This document shows positions 49,971-58,833 of a stretch of DNA of 64,000 bases, one piece after another. The stretch's first letter is position 1, and each line of letters starts with the position of its first letter. Source of the DNA: Saprospiraceae bacterium (GTDB lineage: Bacteria; Bacteroidota; Bacteroidia; Chitinophagales; Saprospiraceae); the NCBI GenBank assembly GCA_021739645.1, contig JAIPBL010000028.1, positions 1 through 64,000 on the forward strand. Reading direction: 5' to 3'. The translations under genes were made by a program, and so were the position numbers. The notes under the pieces are model-generated. The model was not told where the DNA came from and made no database searches. It was given only the letters and a program-made list of their open reading frames with translations.

Positions 49971-50024
49971 TGTTTTTTTGTGAAATTATTCATTCAATTT
50001 GAAAAAGCTCAAAATTTAACACTG

Positions 50025-51428
50025 ATGATTACCAGACTTCTCTCCGCATTTTTTGTTTTGGCACTGCTTGCAGGCTGTACGCCAAAGACACCAAAAGCTA
50101 CTACTGAAACACCCACCAAGCCGGTGAAGGACCCAAACAAGCCTTGCAAGACTTTTGACGATGCGCCATACCCTGACAAGGCACTGGAGGAATTCGTGCT
50201 GTACAAGGATTTTTTGAAGGCAAACGACTGGGACGGCGCCTGGACCAAATGGCAGTACGTTTACAAAAACTCCCCCAATGCCGATGGCAACCGCTCCACG
50301 GTTTATACCGATGGCATCAAGTTTTATGAGCACTTCATGGAAAAGGATTCCACCAAAAAGGAGGAATACATCACCGAGATTTTCAAAATCTATGATGCGA
50401 TGGAGAAGTGCATGGGCGACGGCGGCCACGTCACCGGCCTGAAAGCATTCGACTATTTCTTCAAATACCCAACCCGGATTTCAAAAGAGGAACTGTACAA
50501 GCTTTTCAAAAAATCCATCGAAATGGACGGCGGCAAGCCCCGCTATTTCATCCTGAATCCGCTCACTTCGGTGCTCGTTGACTTGGCACAGGAAGAAAAA
50601 GTGCCATTGGCGGAAGCCCAGAAATACAATAAAATCATTCGGGATGCCATTGAAACAGGCTTGGCCGAATGCAAGGGAAAGGATTGTGAAAACTGGCAAA
50701 TCATCGCCGAATATGCACCTGCCAGGTTGGAGGCATTGGAATCCATCGAAGGTTTTTATCCGTGCACCTATTACAGCGACAAGTACTACCCACAATTCCA
50801 GGCCAACCCAACCGACTGCGAGACCATCATCAACACCTACAGCCGCATGAAATGGGGCAAATGCGACGACAACGACCCCAAACTGCAAGCTGTGAATGCT
50901 GCCTACCAAACCAACTGTAAAAAGCCGGACGACGACGCCCCCACCTGCAACGAGCTTTTGCGGAGCGGTAAATACCGTGATGCTGTGAAATGCCTGGAGG
51001 AGGCCATCCCGGGTATCAGCAGCAACAGCGACAAGGCGAAATACAATTACCTCATCGCCCAGATTTACTTCGCCTACCTGAAGAACTTCCCGAAAGCCAG
51101 GCAATACGCCCGTGAGGCATCACGGCTGCGGCCAGGCTGGGGAGACCCGTACATCTTGGTCGGCCTGCTCTACGCTTCGAGCGGCCCACTCTGCGGGCCG
51201 GGACGTGGCTGGGACAGTCAAGTGGTCGTTTGGCCAGCGATAGATGAGTGGCAGAAGGCCAAGTCCATTGACCCAAGCGTGAGCGGCAAAGCCAATGGCT
51301 ACATCAACCAATACAGCCAGTACATGCCTTCGAGAGAGGAGCTTTTCCAGCGTTTGAAAAAGGAGGGGGATTCCTTCTTTGTGCCTTGCTGGATTCAGGA
51401 GTCAACAACGATTCGGGCGAAGCCGTAA
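50025..51428 (+). CDS. TPR-rich lipoprotein, second of the paralogous pair
   Basis: The start is ATG at 50025, giving a 467-residue lipoprotein (MITRLLSAFFVLALLAGC, acylated Cys at 18) with a Thr/Pro/Lys linker after it. A GTG start 15 codons upstream is in frame but spoils the signal. TPR-like repeats match the upstream paralogue (EFVLYKDFLKANDWDGAWTKWQYVYKNSPNADGNRS; YAREASRLRPGWGDPYILVGLLYASS), and the C-terminus keeps VPCWIQES. Function is unknown; probably a scaffold at the outer membrane. It is convergent with the M43 protease gene, with a hairpin in between. Confidence 0.78.
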   Translation: MITRLLSAFFVLALLAGCTPKTPKATTETPTKPVKDPNKPCKTFDDAPYPDKALEEFVLYKDFLKANDWDGAWTKWQYVYKNSPNADGNRSTVYTDGIKFYEHFMEKDSTKKEEYITEIFKIYDAMEKCMGDGGHVTGLKAFDYFFKYPTRISKEELYKLFKKSIEMDGGKPRYFILNPLTSVLVDLAQEEKVPLAEAQKYNKIIRDAIETGLAECKGKDCENWQIIAEYAPARLEALESIEGFYPCTYYSDKYYPQFQANPTDCETIINTYSRMKWGKCDDNDPKLQAVNAAYQTNCKKPDDDAPTCNELLRSGKYRDAVKCLEEAIPGISSNSDKAKYNYLIAQIYFAYLKNFPKARQYAREASRLRPGWGDPYILVGLLYASSGPLCGPGRGWDSQVVVWPAIDEWQKAKSIDPSVSGKANGYINQYSQYMPSREELFQRLKKEGDSFFVPCWIQESTTIRAKP

Positions 51429-51450
51429 TTTGAAAGACATGGACAAAATG

Positions 51451-51490
51451 CAGGTGTGCGCAGCCGATTTGGTTGGGCACACCTGTGTTT
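51451..51490. terminator. Hairpin between convergent TPR and protease genes
   Basis: CAGGTGTGC (51451-51459) pairs with GCACACCTG (51477-51485) and is followed by TGTTTT. It probably ends the plus-strand TPR gene. Confidence 0.65.
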
Positions 51491-51507
51491 TGAAGCTTAA
51501 ACTTCCT

Positions 51508-54500
51508 TCACCGCATCACCATCACCCCCCCCTTCCGAAATACCCCTATAATCCTGCCGCAGACCGCCACCTGCGCCTTCACGTACCAGACCATCACGGC
51601 GGGTTTCATGGGTTCTTCTCGAAAAACACCATTCCAGCCTGTCGCCGGGTCGGTGGTCGTGAACAGCAGGTCGCCCCAGCGGTCGAAGACCAAAAACTCA
51701 AACGACAACAACTCGGCCCCCTCCGCCAGATAGACCCGGAACTCGTCGTTGATGCCGTCGCCATTCGGTGAAAAGGCGTTCGGCACATAGAACAGTTCGG
51801 TGGGGCCATCCTCGCCCCAAACCACCTGCATGGACCGCTCCTCCGTTGTGCAGTCATCTGAAATTCTGACGGTGAAAACGCCCGGCTGTCCGGCATGGTA
51901 CCACGGTTTGTTCCAGCCTCCCGACCACTCCCATCGCAGCGGCCCGGTGTGCGACAGCACCATGGGCCGCAGCGTCACGGTCGGCTCGGCGCAGGGCAGC
52001 ACGTAGTCCTCCGTGGCTACCTCCAGCGGTGGAAGCGCCTGTATCTCAATGCTTTGCGAAGCGTGACAACCATGAGCGTCCCGCACCTGCACGGTATGTG
52101 CCCCGGCGGACAGCCCATCGTAAACATCGTTGGGAGAGAATGCCCCGCCGTCCAGCGAGGCAGTGAGAGGCTGGTCGCCTGCGGCAATATTCAGTTCAAT
52201 GCGGCCTTCGGCAACATTGGGGCAGGTAGCCTCAGCGAGCAGCCCAAAGGCAATGGCCGGGTGCGCCGTCACCAAAACAGTCACGAGCGAGTCGCAGCCG
52301 TTTTGCCCCTGCAAGGTGTAGGTGCGCAAGTCTCCCGGTCGGAGCACCTCGCCAAGGTAAACGAGCGAGTCGCCGGGACAAAGCACCACCCCCAACATGG
52401 AGGGAGCAGGAGCCAGCAGTTGCCCAACCATGACGACCACGACCGAGTCGCAGCCCGAAGCGTTCTGATAGGTAAAAGTGGCCGTGTCGCCGGGCATGAG
52501 CATCTGACCGCCGATAATGGCCGGTTCGCCGGGGCAGGCCATCATGGTTAGTTCTTGATAATCAACTGTGTATCCCTCCACCGTCACCGTCACAATGGAG
52601 TCGCAGCCTGCCGTGTTCTGAAAAGTAAAAGACTGCGTTTGCCCGACGGCCAGCGTTTGCGAAGCGTAAACCACCGTGCTGCCGGGGCAACCAAACAACG
52701 TCAAACTACTCGCCGAAGTGGGCAGCGCCGCCACCGTCACGGTCACGACGGAATCACAACCAATGTAATTCTGAAAAGTGACGACCTGCGTTTGCCCGAC
52801 GGCCAGCGTTTGCGAAGCGTAAACCACCGTGCTGCCGGGGCAACCAAACAACGTCAAGCTACTCACAGAAGTGGGCAGCGCCGCCACCGTCACGGTCACG
52901 ACGGAATCACAACCAGCGGTGTTCTGAAAAGTGACGACCTGCGTTTGCCCAACGGTCAACGTTTGCGAATCGTAAACCACCGTGCTGCCGGGGCAACCAA
53001 ACAACGTCAAGCTACCCGCCGATGTGGGGAGCGCCGCCACCGTCACGGTCACAACGGAATCACAGCCGACATAATTCTGGAAGGTGAAATCCTGTATTTG
53101 CCCAACGGTCAACGTTTGCGAATCGTACTGTACCGTGCTGCCGGGGCAAGCGAACAGCGTCACGCTACTCGCCGATGTGGGGAGCGCCGCCACCGTCACG
53201 GTCACAACGGAATCACAGCCGACATAATTCTGGAACGTGAAATCCTGCGTCTGACCTATGGTCAAAGTTTGCGAAGCAAAAGAAACCGTGCTGCCGGGGC
53301 AACTGTAAAGCGTCAGGTTGCTGACCGAGGTGGGCAGCGCCTCCACTGTCACTGTCACGACCGAGTCGCAGCCATTTTGCGCAGCGAAAGTTCCTTGAAA
53401 CACCCCCGCTGCGCTCACGGGCATTCCGAAGATGAAGGCCGTTTCACCTGCGCAAAGCTGAATGGCAGTGGATATTGTAACTGGTTCTGCAATACTGATG
53501 CGAACTTCATCCACACCCACGCAGCCGTCGGCGGTAGTGGCCACGAGGGTATAGGTGATATTGGCGGTAGGTGTGGCGGTCGGATTGGGACATTCCGAGC
53601 AACTCAGGAAATCGATTGGTGACCACTGGTAAGTAACGTAGCCGGGTACGTCCAATGCGACGCTGCTTCCCTCGCAAATGGGGATGTCAGGGCCAAGACT
53701 GAGCACGGTGCTGCTGTCCACGCTTACCTGCACCTCATCGGTCTGCTGGCCGCCGCAGGCATCGGTGACGGAGATGCGGTAGGTGCCGGGCCCGAAAGCC
53801 GTCAGGGTCTGCTCGGAGCTGCCGTCGTGCCAGTGGTAGCTGGCGAAACCCGGCCCTGCGTCCAGCACAGTCACCCCGTTTTGACAAAGAAAAACATCGG
53901 GGCCGAGGGCGAGCAATGGCGGCGTGAACGAATGAGTGAAACTGCCAAGGTTGTTCGTGTAATCGCACTCGCCGATGTCGGCATCGAAGTCGGTGAGGGA
54001 GAACGGCAACGGCGTGGTTCCATCATCATTCAGCATGATGAAAATGGCGGCATTGGGCGGTGCGGGGATGATGAAAGTGAAAGTGCTGCAACTATCCTTC
54101 GGCAATGCCTGTGGCAGTGGCAGCGTGGCGATTAGTACGGCACTGGTGTTGGTAGGGTCGCCAAAGTAAAAGCTGATAGGCGTACCTGCTGGCAGGTCGA
54201 GGATGCCGAGGTTGCAGGCCGTGAGACTCACTTCGAGAGAATCGCCGAGGCAGGCGGCACTCGCAGCGACAAATTGGGCATCGGGCAACACTTCGCAGGA
54301 ATCAATGCAGGGCTGCAGGCATATCGTGGTGGACTGGATGAACGTGGTGCCCACTGGTTTGTCCGTCAGGAACTGTCCCCAGTTTTGGTTGAGCTGCGTG
54401 AGGTTGTGCTGGCCGCTGTATGGGTTGGCGATGGCAGAAGTGGTTATGTTCAGGTCGGTGAACAAATTGCAGCTATCGAAGACCGAGAGGCTGCCGTCTT

Positions 54501-57156
54501 CGGCAATGTTTGCGAAGAAAAGGTCATAACTAGCGCCCGGCGTCACTGGCTTCGTCTTGCCGGTGAAGTAAATCTGCCCGTTGGAACTCACGAGGTCGAA
54601 AGCATCTTCGGTGGAGGCGTTGCCGTATGATTTCGACCAAAGCAACTGCCCCTGTTTGTCGGTCTTGAAAATGAACACATCCTGGCTCGCCGCCGTGTAG
54701 TAGCCAAGGCAAACATACCCGTCCGGCACGCTGATAAGCTGCGTGCTAACCTCGGAATTGGCGGCGGGGATGTCGTAGTTCATCGCCCAGAGCAGGTTGC
54801 CGTTGTCGTCTGTTTTGAACAAAAAAAGAGAAACATTGGTGGTGCTTGTGCCAGCAATGTCTCCATGACCGAGCACCACGAGGCCGTTGTCGGCCACCAT
54901 GTCGGAGGAGGCAAGGCGGGCGGTTGTGGTGTTGGTGACGGGTCGCAGGTAAAGCCTTGACCACTGCTGATTCCCGTTCAGGTCGAACCGAGTGATGCCG
55001 GGCCGCCAGCGGGCAGTGCCGTTTGGGTCAAAACTGTAGCGCCCCGTGGCGTAAATGGCGCCGTTGTGAAGCAACGCCTTTTGGAACGATTCCGCATTGC
55101 CGAGGGTGAGGTTACGCTGCCAGACGTTGGCCCCGGTGTTACGGTTCACCTCCAATAAAAAGCCGTTGATATTGGAATTGACAAGGCCGGGATCTTGGTC
55201 AACTTCACCTGCCACGATGTAATTGCCGCCGGGCGATTTTTCAAAAATGCTGCGGTAAATCTCCGCTGCGGGGTCTATGATGTCCAGTTCATTGACCCAA
55301 AGGATATTGTTCGTCGGGATATTGTATTTGAAAACAAAGCACTCCACGTTGCTCTGTGGCTCGTCCCGGGTCTGGCCCGAGCCGATGACGTTGCCGTTAC
55401 TGTCGAAATTGAGCGCCCAGATGAAATCGGCAGCATTAGGCGTGGGGTCAAAAGCCCGTGTCCAGACGATGTTGGCGCTGGGGTCGAGGCGGGTGATCAT
55501 GGCGCTGTCACCTTTGCCGCCGCCGATGAGGAAGCCGCCGCCGAGGTTTTGAGGAATCTCAAGCAGGGCATGACCCCGCTCATCGCCGAGCGGCGAGCCA
55601 TAAGTTTTGAGGTAAGAGGTATCGCAGCCGCCCGTCCCCGACACGTACATAACAGCCACGTTTTTGCAATGGGTCGCTTCGCAAATGCCGTTGGTGGCCG
55701 TCAGGCAAACGGTCTGCAAGCCCGAACCGGAAAAGGTATAATCGAGGTCGGTCGAACTGCCCAACGTTGCCCCGTTCAGCAACCAAGTGTATGCCGTGGC
55801 ATTGGAACTGGTGTTCACAAAACTGGCCGACTGGCCCGGAAACAGGAGAGCGGCACTCGCCGTGAAATTCGGCACCACCGGACAAACCACTTTGATGGTG
55901 ACGCACTGGCGGCTGTAGCAGTTCGGGTCAACATTCCCCACCTCCAGGCATACCTCGAAACTGCCCTCCGTTCCGAAAGTATAACTGGGATTGGCTGACA
56001 TAGAAAAGGGCGCACCGTCCAGCTTCCAGTTGTAGTTCGTCACATTGGAGGAAGCATTGACGAAATTGACCGTCGTGCCCACATCCACCGTGGTAGCGCT
56101 CACCGAAAACGAGGCGGCCAGTGGCGAAGTGCAGGGGTCGAGGCAAGCCTTCGATTCGAGCAGGCTGTACCGGACGTTCTCGATATGCCACTGCATCCGG
56201 TCGGCTTGGCCCTGCGTGAACACCGACCAGCAATTGAAGTCGCCATAGTCCATGTAGTCCTCGATGAGGTCGTTTTGGTCGGTTGCAAAGCCGCTGTCCG
56301 TGTCGGTCATGCAGGAGTTGACCGCCGTTCCGCAAGGCGCAGCAGCAGTGCTCTGGTCGGGCGGCGTATCGCACACCCTGTCGCCGTCGGCAAGGCAATC
56401 ATTGTTGGTGCAGCCCCCCTGAAACGTGTGGTAAAGGCCGAGGTAGTGCCCCATCTCGTGAATCTGCACCCCGCTTGCCCCCTGCGAACTGCCGAAGAAA
56501 TTGGCCTCCATCATGATGCCGTCCGCTGGGCTTCCGTGCGAACTGGGGAAATAGGCATAGCCCGCCACGCCGCAGCCGCCCCCACTGTCACAGATTTCCC
56601 GCAGCAGCCAGATATTGATGTACTGTGTGGGGTCCCAGCGGTTGAGGTCTTTCACCGTGAGGTCGTCCACGTCCATCAGCATATTGGTCAGGGGTGACTG
56701 GTTGCGGGTGATGCCTGTGGTGAGGTAGCCGAGGGTATCCCGCTGGGCGAGGCAGAACTGCATTTTGGTATCCACGCCCGTGGCGGGGTCATAGTAGCCG
56801 ACATTGGCGAAGGCATCGTTCAAATCCTGGATGCCCTGAATCACGGTAGCGTCAGGGATGTTCTCCGGGCCATTGTCATGGATGATATGGACGACGACGG
56901 GCAGCACGTACAGCGGCGGCAGCGCTTTCGCCGATTGCTGCGCTTTTTTCAAATGCTCGTACAGCATTTGCTCCATTTTATCTTGCTGCTGGCGCAATGC
57001 GGGGTTTTCCCGAAGGGCCGCCTCCCAAAGGACTTCCTGCGCACAGAAACCATGCTCGCCATGCAGCCGTGGCAAGCCCTGCCCTTGCGAAAATAGCGGA
57101 GACAGCGCCATGATGGCGCAGGCACAAAGGGCTAGGCGAAGTAGTTGGCGTCTCAT
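51508..57156 (-). CDS. Secreted M43 metalloprotease with PKD, propeller-like and 51-residue repeats, T9SS type B tail
   Basis: A 1,882-residue exported protein. Signal peptide is to about residue 24 (LSPLFSQGQ). The M43 (pappalysin/cytophagalysin) zinc motif HEMGHYLGLYH lies near 232-242, with a following Met-turn (EDYMDYGDFNCWS). PKD domains start near 347 (LAASFSVSATTVDVGTTVNF) and 430. About 510-860 holds repeats like a beta-propeller (GNVIGSGQTRDEPQ, DDNGNLLWAMNYD). Then come CARDB-like and Ig-like parts, and five near-identical 51-residue repeats plus diverged copies (LTLFGCPGSTVVY, GCDSVVTVTVAALPTS). The last ~92 residues are a type B (gliding-associated) tail: FYVPNAFSPNGDGINDEF, FDRWGDLLF. 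It likely degrades protein at or outside the cell surface. A propeptide probably precedes the catalytic domain. Confidence 0.9.
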   Translation of the reverse strand: MRRQLLRLALCACAIMALSPLFSQGQGLPRLHGEHGFCAQEVLWEAALRENPALRQQQDKMEQMLYEHLKKAQQSAKALPPLYVLPVVVHIIHDNGPENIPDATVIQGIQDLNDAFANVGYYDPATGVDTKMQFCLAQRDTLGYLTTGITRNQSPLTNMLMDVDDLTVKDLNRWDPTQYINIWLLREICDSGGGCGVAGYAYFPSSHGSPADGIMMEANFFGSSQGASGVQIHEMGHYLGLYHTFQGGCTNNDCLADGDRVCDTPPDQSTAAAPCGTAVNSCMTDTDSGFATDQNDLIEDYMDYGDFNCWSVFTQGQADRMQWHIENVRYSLLESKACLDPCTSPLAASFSVSATTVDVGTTVNFVNASSNVTNYNWKLDGAPFSMSANPSYTFGTEGSFEVCLEVGNVDPNCYSRQCVTIKVVCPVVPNFTASAALLFPGQSASFVNTSSNATAYTWLLNGATLGSSTDLDYTFSGSGLQTVCLTATNGICEATHCKNVAVMYVSGTGGCDTSYLKTYGSPLGDERGHALLEIPQNLGGGFLIGGGKGDSAMITRLDPSANIVWTRAFDPTPNAADFIWALNFDSNGNVIGSGQTRDEPQSNVECFVFKYNIPTNNILWVNELDIIDPAAEIYRSIFEKSPGGNYIVAGEVDQDPGLVNSNINGFLLEVNRNTGANVWQRNLTLGNAESFQKALLHNGAIYATGRYSFDPNGTARWRPGITRFDLNGNQQWSRLYLRPVTNTTTARLASSDMVADNGLVVLGHGDIAGTSTTNVSLFLFKTDDNGNLLWAMNYDIPAANSEVSTQLISVPDGYVCLGYYTAASQDVFIFKTDKQGQLLWSKSYGNASTEDAFDLVSSNGQIYFTGKTKPVTPGASYDLFFANIAEDGSLSVFDSCNLFTDLNITTSAIANPYSGQHNLTQLNQNWGQFLTDKPVGTTFIQSTTICLQPCIDSCEVLPDAQFVAASAACLGDSLEVSLTACNLGILDLPAGTPISFYFGDPTNTSAVLIATLPLPQALPKDSCSTFTFIIPAPPNAAIFIMLNDDGTTPLPFSLTDFDADIGECDYTNNLGSFTHSFTPPLLALGPDVFLCQNGVTVLDAGPGFASYHWHDGSSEQTLTAFGPGTYRISVTDACGGQQTDEVQVSVDSSTVLSLGPDIPICEGSSVALDVPGYVTYQWSPIDFLSCSECPNPTATPTANITYTLVATTADGCVGVDEVRISIAEPVTISTAIQLCAGETAFIFGMPVSAAGVFQGTFAAQNGCDSVVTVTVEALPTSVSNLTLYSCPGSTVSFASQTLTIGQTQDFTFQNYVGCDSVVTVTVAALPTSASSVTLFACPGSTVQYDSQTLTVGQIQDFTFQNYVGCDSVVTVTVAALPTSAGSLTLFGCPGSTVVYDSQTLTVGQTQVVTFQNTAGCDSVVTVTVAALPTSVSSLTLFGCPGSTVVYASQTLAVGQTQVVTFQNYIGCDSVVTVTVAALPTSASSLTLFGCPGSTVVYASQTLAVGQTQSFTFQNTAGCDSIVTVTVEGYTVDYQELTMMACPGEPAIIGGQMLMPGDTATFTYQNASGCDSVVVVMVGQLLAPAPSMLGVVLCPGDSLVYLGEVLRPGDLRTYTLQGQNGCDSLVTVLVTAHPAIAFGLLAEATCPNVAEGRIELNIAAGDQPLTASLDGGAFSPNDVYDGLSAGAHTVQVRDAHGCHASQSIEIQALPPLEVATEDYVLPCAEPTVTLRPMVLSHTGPLRWEWSGGWNKPWYHAGQPGVFTVRISDDCTTEERSMQVVWGEDGPTELFYVPNAFSPNGDGINDEFRVYLAEGAELLSFEFLVFDRWGDLLFTTTDPATGWNGVFREEPMKPAVMVWYVKAQVAVCGRIIGVFRKGGVMVMR
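52575..53340 (-). repeat. Five 153-bp in-frame tandem repeats in the M43 protease
   Basis: The 153-bp (51-codon) unit is repeated five times with few changes; phrases such as CACCGTCACGGTCACGACGG and GTGCTGCCGGGGCAACC recur every 153 bp. Diverged copies flank it on the C-terminal side. As the unit is a multiple of three, copy-number change keeps the frame and varies stalk length. Confidence 0.9.
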
Positions 57157-57191
57157 GCGTGCATGGTTTGAAGCCAGTTTTAGGATGGGGT

Positions 57192-57199
57192 CAAATCTA
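57192..57199 (-). promoter_or_regulatory. -7 box of the M43 protease gene
   Basis: The minus strand reads TAGATTTG at 57199-57192, a TAnnTTTG match 36 bp before the ATG at 57156. No matching TTG -33 element is clear. Confidence 0.5.
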
Positions 57200-57333
57200 A
57201 TTATAAAAAATTGGTCTTTGCGAAAAGGAAGTGGGCGCTTGGTGGGAAATGCGGGAATTGTCGGGTTATTGGCAGGAGCAGGGAGAACACAGCACCTTGG
57301 AAAAAATGGTGAGAAGGGGAAAGTGAAGAAATT

Positions 57334-57362
57334 TTGTTTCTTGTGTACTGCCCTTACCTTCG
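57334..57362 (+). promoter_or_regulatory. Promoter of the DEAD-box helicase gene
   Basis: TTG (57334-57336) and TACCTTCG (57355-57362) are 18 bp apart; the ATG follows 17 bp later at 57379. The box lies inside a longer theoretical N-terminus and so decides the start. Confidence 0.6.
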
Positions 57363-57378
57363 CCGAAAATATTCAACA

Positions 57379-58521
57379 ATGACTTTTTCCGAACTCGGTT
57401 TATCCGCCCCCATTTTGGCTTTGGCAAAAGCGCAAGGTTACGAATCGCCCCGCCCCATCCAAGCAGCCGCCATTCCTGTGATTTTGGCGGGCAAGGACGT
57501 GCTGGGCATCGCCCAAACGGGGTCGGGCAAGACGGCCAGCTTTGCCCTGCCCATCTTGCAGTTATTCCAGCAAAAACCGCCTGCCAAGAACCGGCACATC
57601 ACGGCCTTGGTGCTGGTGCCCACGAGGGAATTGGCGATGCAGGTCGGCGAGGTTTTCCAACTGTTCAGCGAGCGCTTGCCCCGCCCCGTCAAATGCCTGT
57701 CGGTCTTCGGCGGCGTGTCCATCAACCCGCAGATGATACAAATGCAGGGCGTAGAAATCCTCGTTGCCACGCCGGGCCGCCTGCTTGCTTTGGTGGAAAG
57801 CAAGGCCATGAGCTTGTCGGAAGTTGATGTTTTGGTTTTGGACGAAGCCGACAAAATGCTGAACATGGGCTTTCGGGACGAGATGAACTCGATTTTTCGG
57901 CTGCTGCCCGAAAAACGCCAGAACCTCCTGTTCTCAGCAACCCTCGGAAAAGAGGTCAATACCATTACGGAAATGCTGCTGCACGACCCTATCAAGATTG
58001 AGATTGCACAGGAGGTCGAAAACCTGGACTTGATTCACCAGACGGGTTATTTCGTCACCGAAGCCCGTAAAGGGCCGCTGTTGCGCTACCTGATTAAATC
58101 ACAGAATATGCAGCAGGTCTTGGTGTTCACTTCCTCCATCCACAAGGCCGATTTGGTGGCGCATAAATTGAAGAAAAACGGCATCCAAGCCCTCGCACTG
58201 CACAGCGAGAAAAGCCAGGGCGCCCGGACGGAAGCGCTTCGCTACCTCAAATCCGGCGAAATAAACGTGCTTGTGGCCACCGATTTAGCGTCCCGTGGCA
58301 TTGACATCCCGGCCCTGCCCTTCGTCATCAATTACGAACTGCCCCGCTCGCCCAAGGATTTCATCCACCGCATCGGCCGCACGGGCCGTGCTGGCGTGGA
58401 AGGCCGAGCCATCACCTTTGTGGAAAAAGCGGAAGAGCCGCATTTTTATGTGATTCAGAAGAAAATGAAAAAAAGGGTGGAGATGGTGGAGACGGATGAG
58501 TTTGATTTGCAGGGGTATTAG
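57379..58521 (+). CDS. DEAD-box ATP-dependent RNA helicase (RhlE-like)
   Basis: A 380-residue cytoplasmic helicase with no C-terminal extension. Motifs in order: Q motif (GYESPRPIQAAAIP), I AQTGSGKT, Ia PTRELAMQ, Ib TPGR, II DEAD (VLVLDEADKMLNMGF), III SAT, IV VLVFTSS, V ATDLASRGIDIP, VI HRIGRTGRAG. It acts in RNA unwinding, in ribosome assembly, cold response or decay; which one cannot be told. Its last 87 bp are duplicated at 59785-59870. It is the last typical core gene before the accessory right end. Confidence 0.93.
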   Translation: MTFSELGLSAPILALAKAQGYESPRPIQAAAIPVILAGKDVLGIAQTGSGKTASFALPILQLFQQKPPAKNRHITALVLVPTRELAMQVGEVFQLFSERLPRPVKCLSVFGGVSINPQMIQMQGVEILVATPGRLLALVESKAMSLSEVDVLVLDEADKMLNMGFRDEMNSIFRLLPEKRQNLLFSATLGKEVNTITEMLLHDPIKIEIAQEVENLDLIHQTGYFVTEARKGPLLRYLIKSQNMQQVLVFTSSIHKADLVAHKLKKNGIQALALHSEKSQGARTEALRYLKSGEINVLVATDLASRGIDIPALPFVINYELPRSPKDFIHRIGRTGRAGVEGRAITFVEKAEEPHFYVIQKKMKKRVEMVETDEFDLQGY

Positions 58522-58573
58522 AGAGAATTTCGCCGCTCGGTGCTGTTTCACATAACATTACAAAATAAAAACT

Positions 58574-58813
58574 TTACAGCCCCATCCCACAATACTTGCA
58601 CATTGTCGCATCTTCTTTAACAATCTCTGCGCAGTGGGGGCATTTTTTTGTAAACCCGGCAGCTGCTATGGCAGGAAGCAGTAGAATAGCAATAACCAAT
58701 AAAGGAACAATTGCACATAAGATGAACCATAATATTTGGCTGCGACCTTTTTTTTGCGCTAATATGCTACCTACGATACCAAAAACGGCACAAATAATAA
58801 TCCACCTGATCAT
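58574..58813 (-). CDS. Small membrane protein with C-terminal zinc ribbon
   Basis: A 79-residue protein with two hydrophobic segments (WIIICAVFGIVGSILA and ILWFILCAIVPLLVIAILLLP) and then a rubredoxin-type knuckle pair CPHCAEIVKEDATMCKYCG. Small helix-plus-zinc-ribbon proteins are common as membrane sensors or accessory proteins; this one is not assigned. It is 20 bp downstream of the prohibitin-like gene on the same strand, so the two are probably cotranscribed. Its sequence is AT-richer than the helicase beside it. Confidence 0.7.
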   Translation of the reverse strand: MIRWIIICAVFGIVGSILAQKKGRSQILWFILCAIVPLLVIAILLLPAIAAAGFTKKCPHCAEIVKEDATMCKYCGMGL

Positions 58814-58833
58814 TTTTGCATTTACTTTTTTAT

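Noticed and set aside
52555..53622. Plus-strand 355-codon frame with repeated Arg/His-rich units
   Set aside because: It is the antisense of the 153-bp repeats in the M43 protease; the repeated look comes from the real gene, and composition is unnatural.
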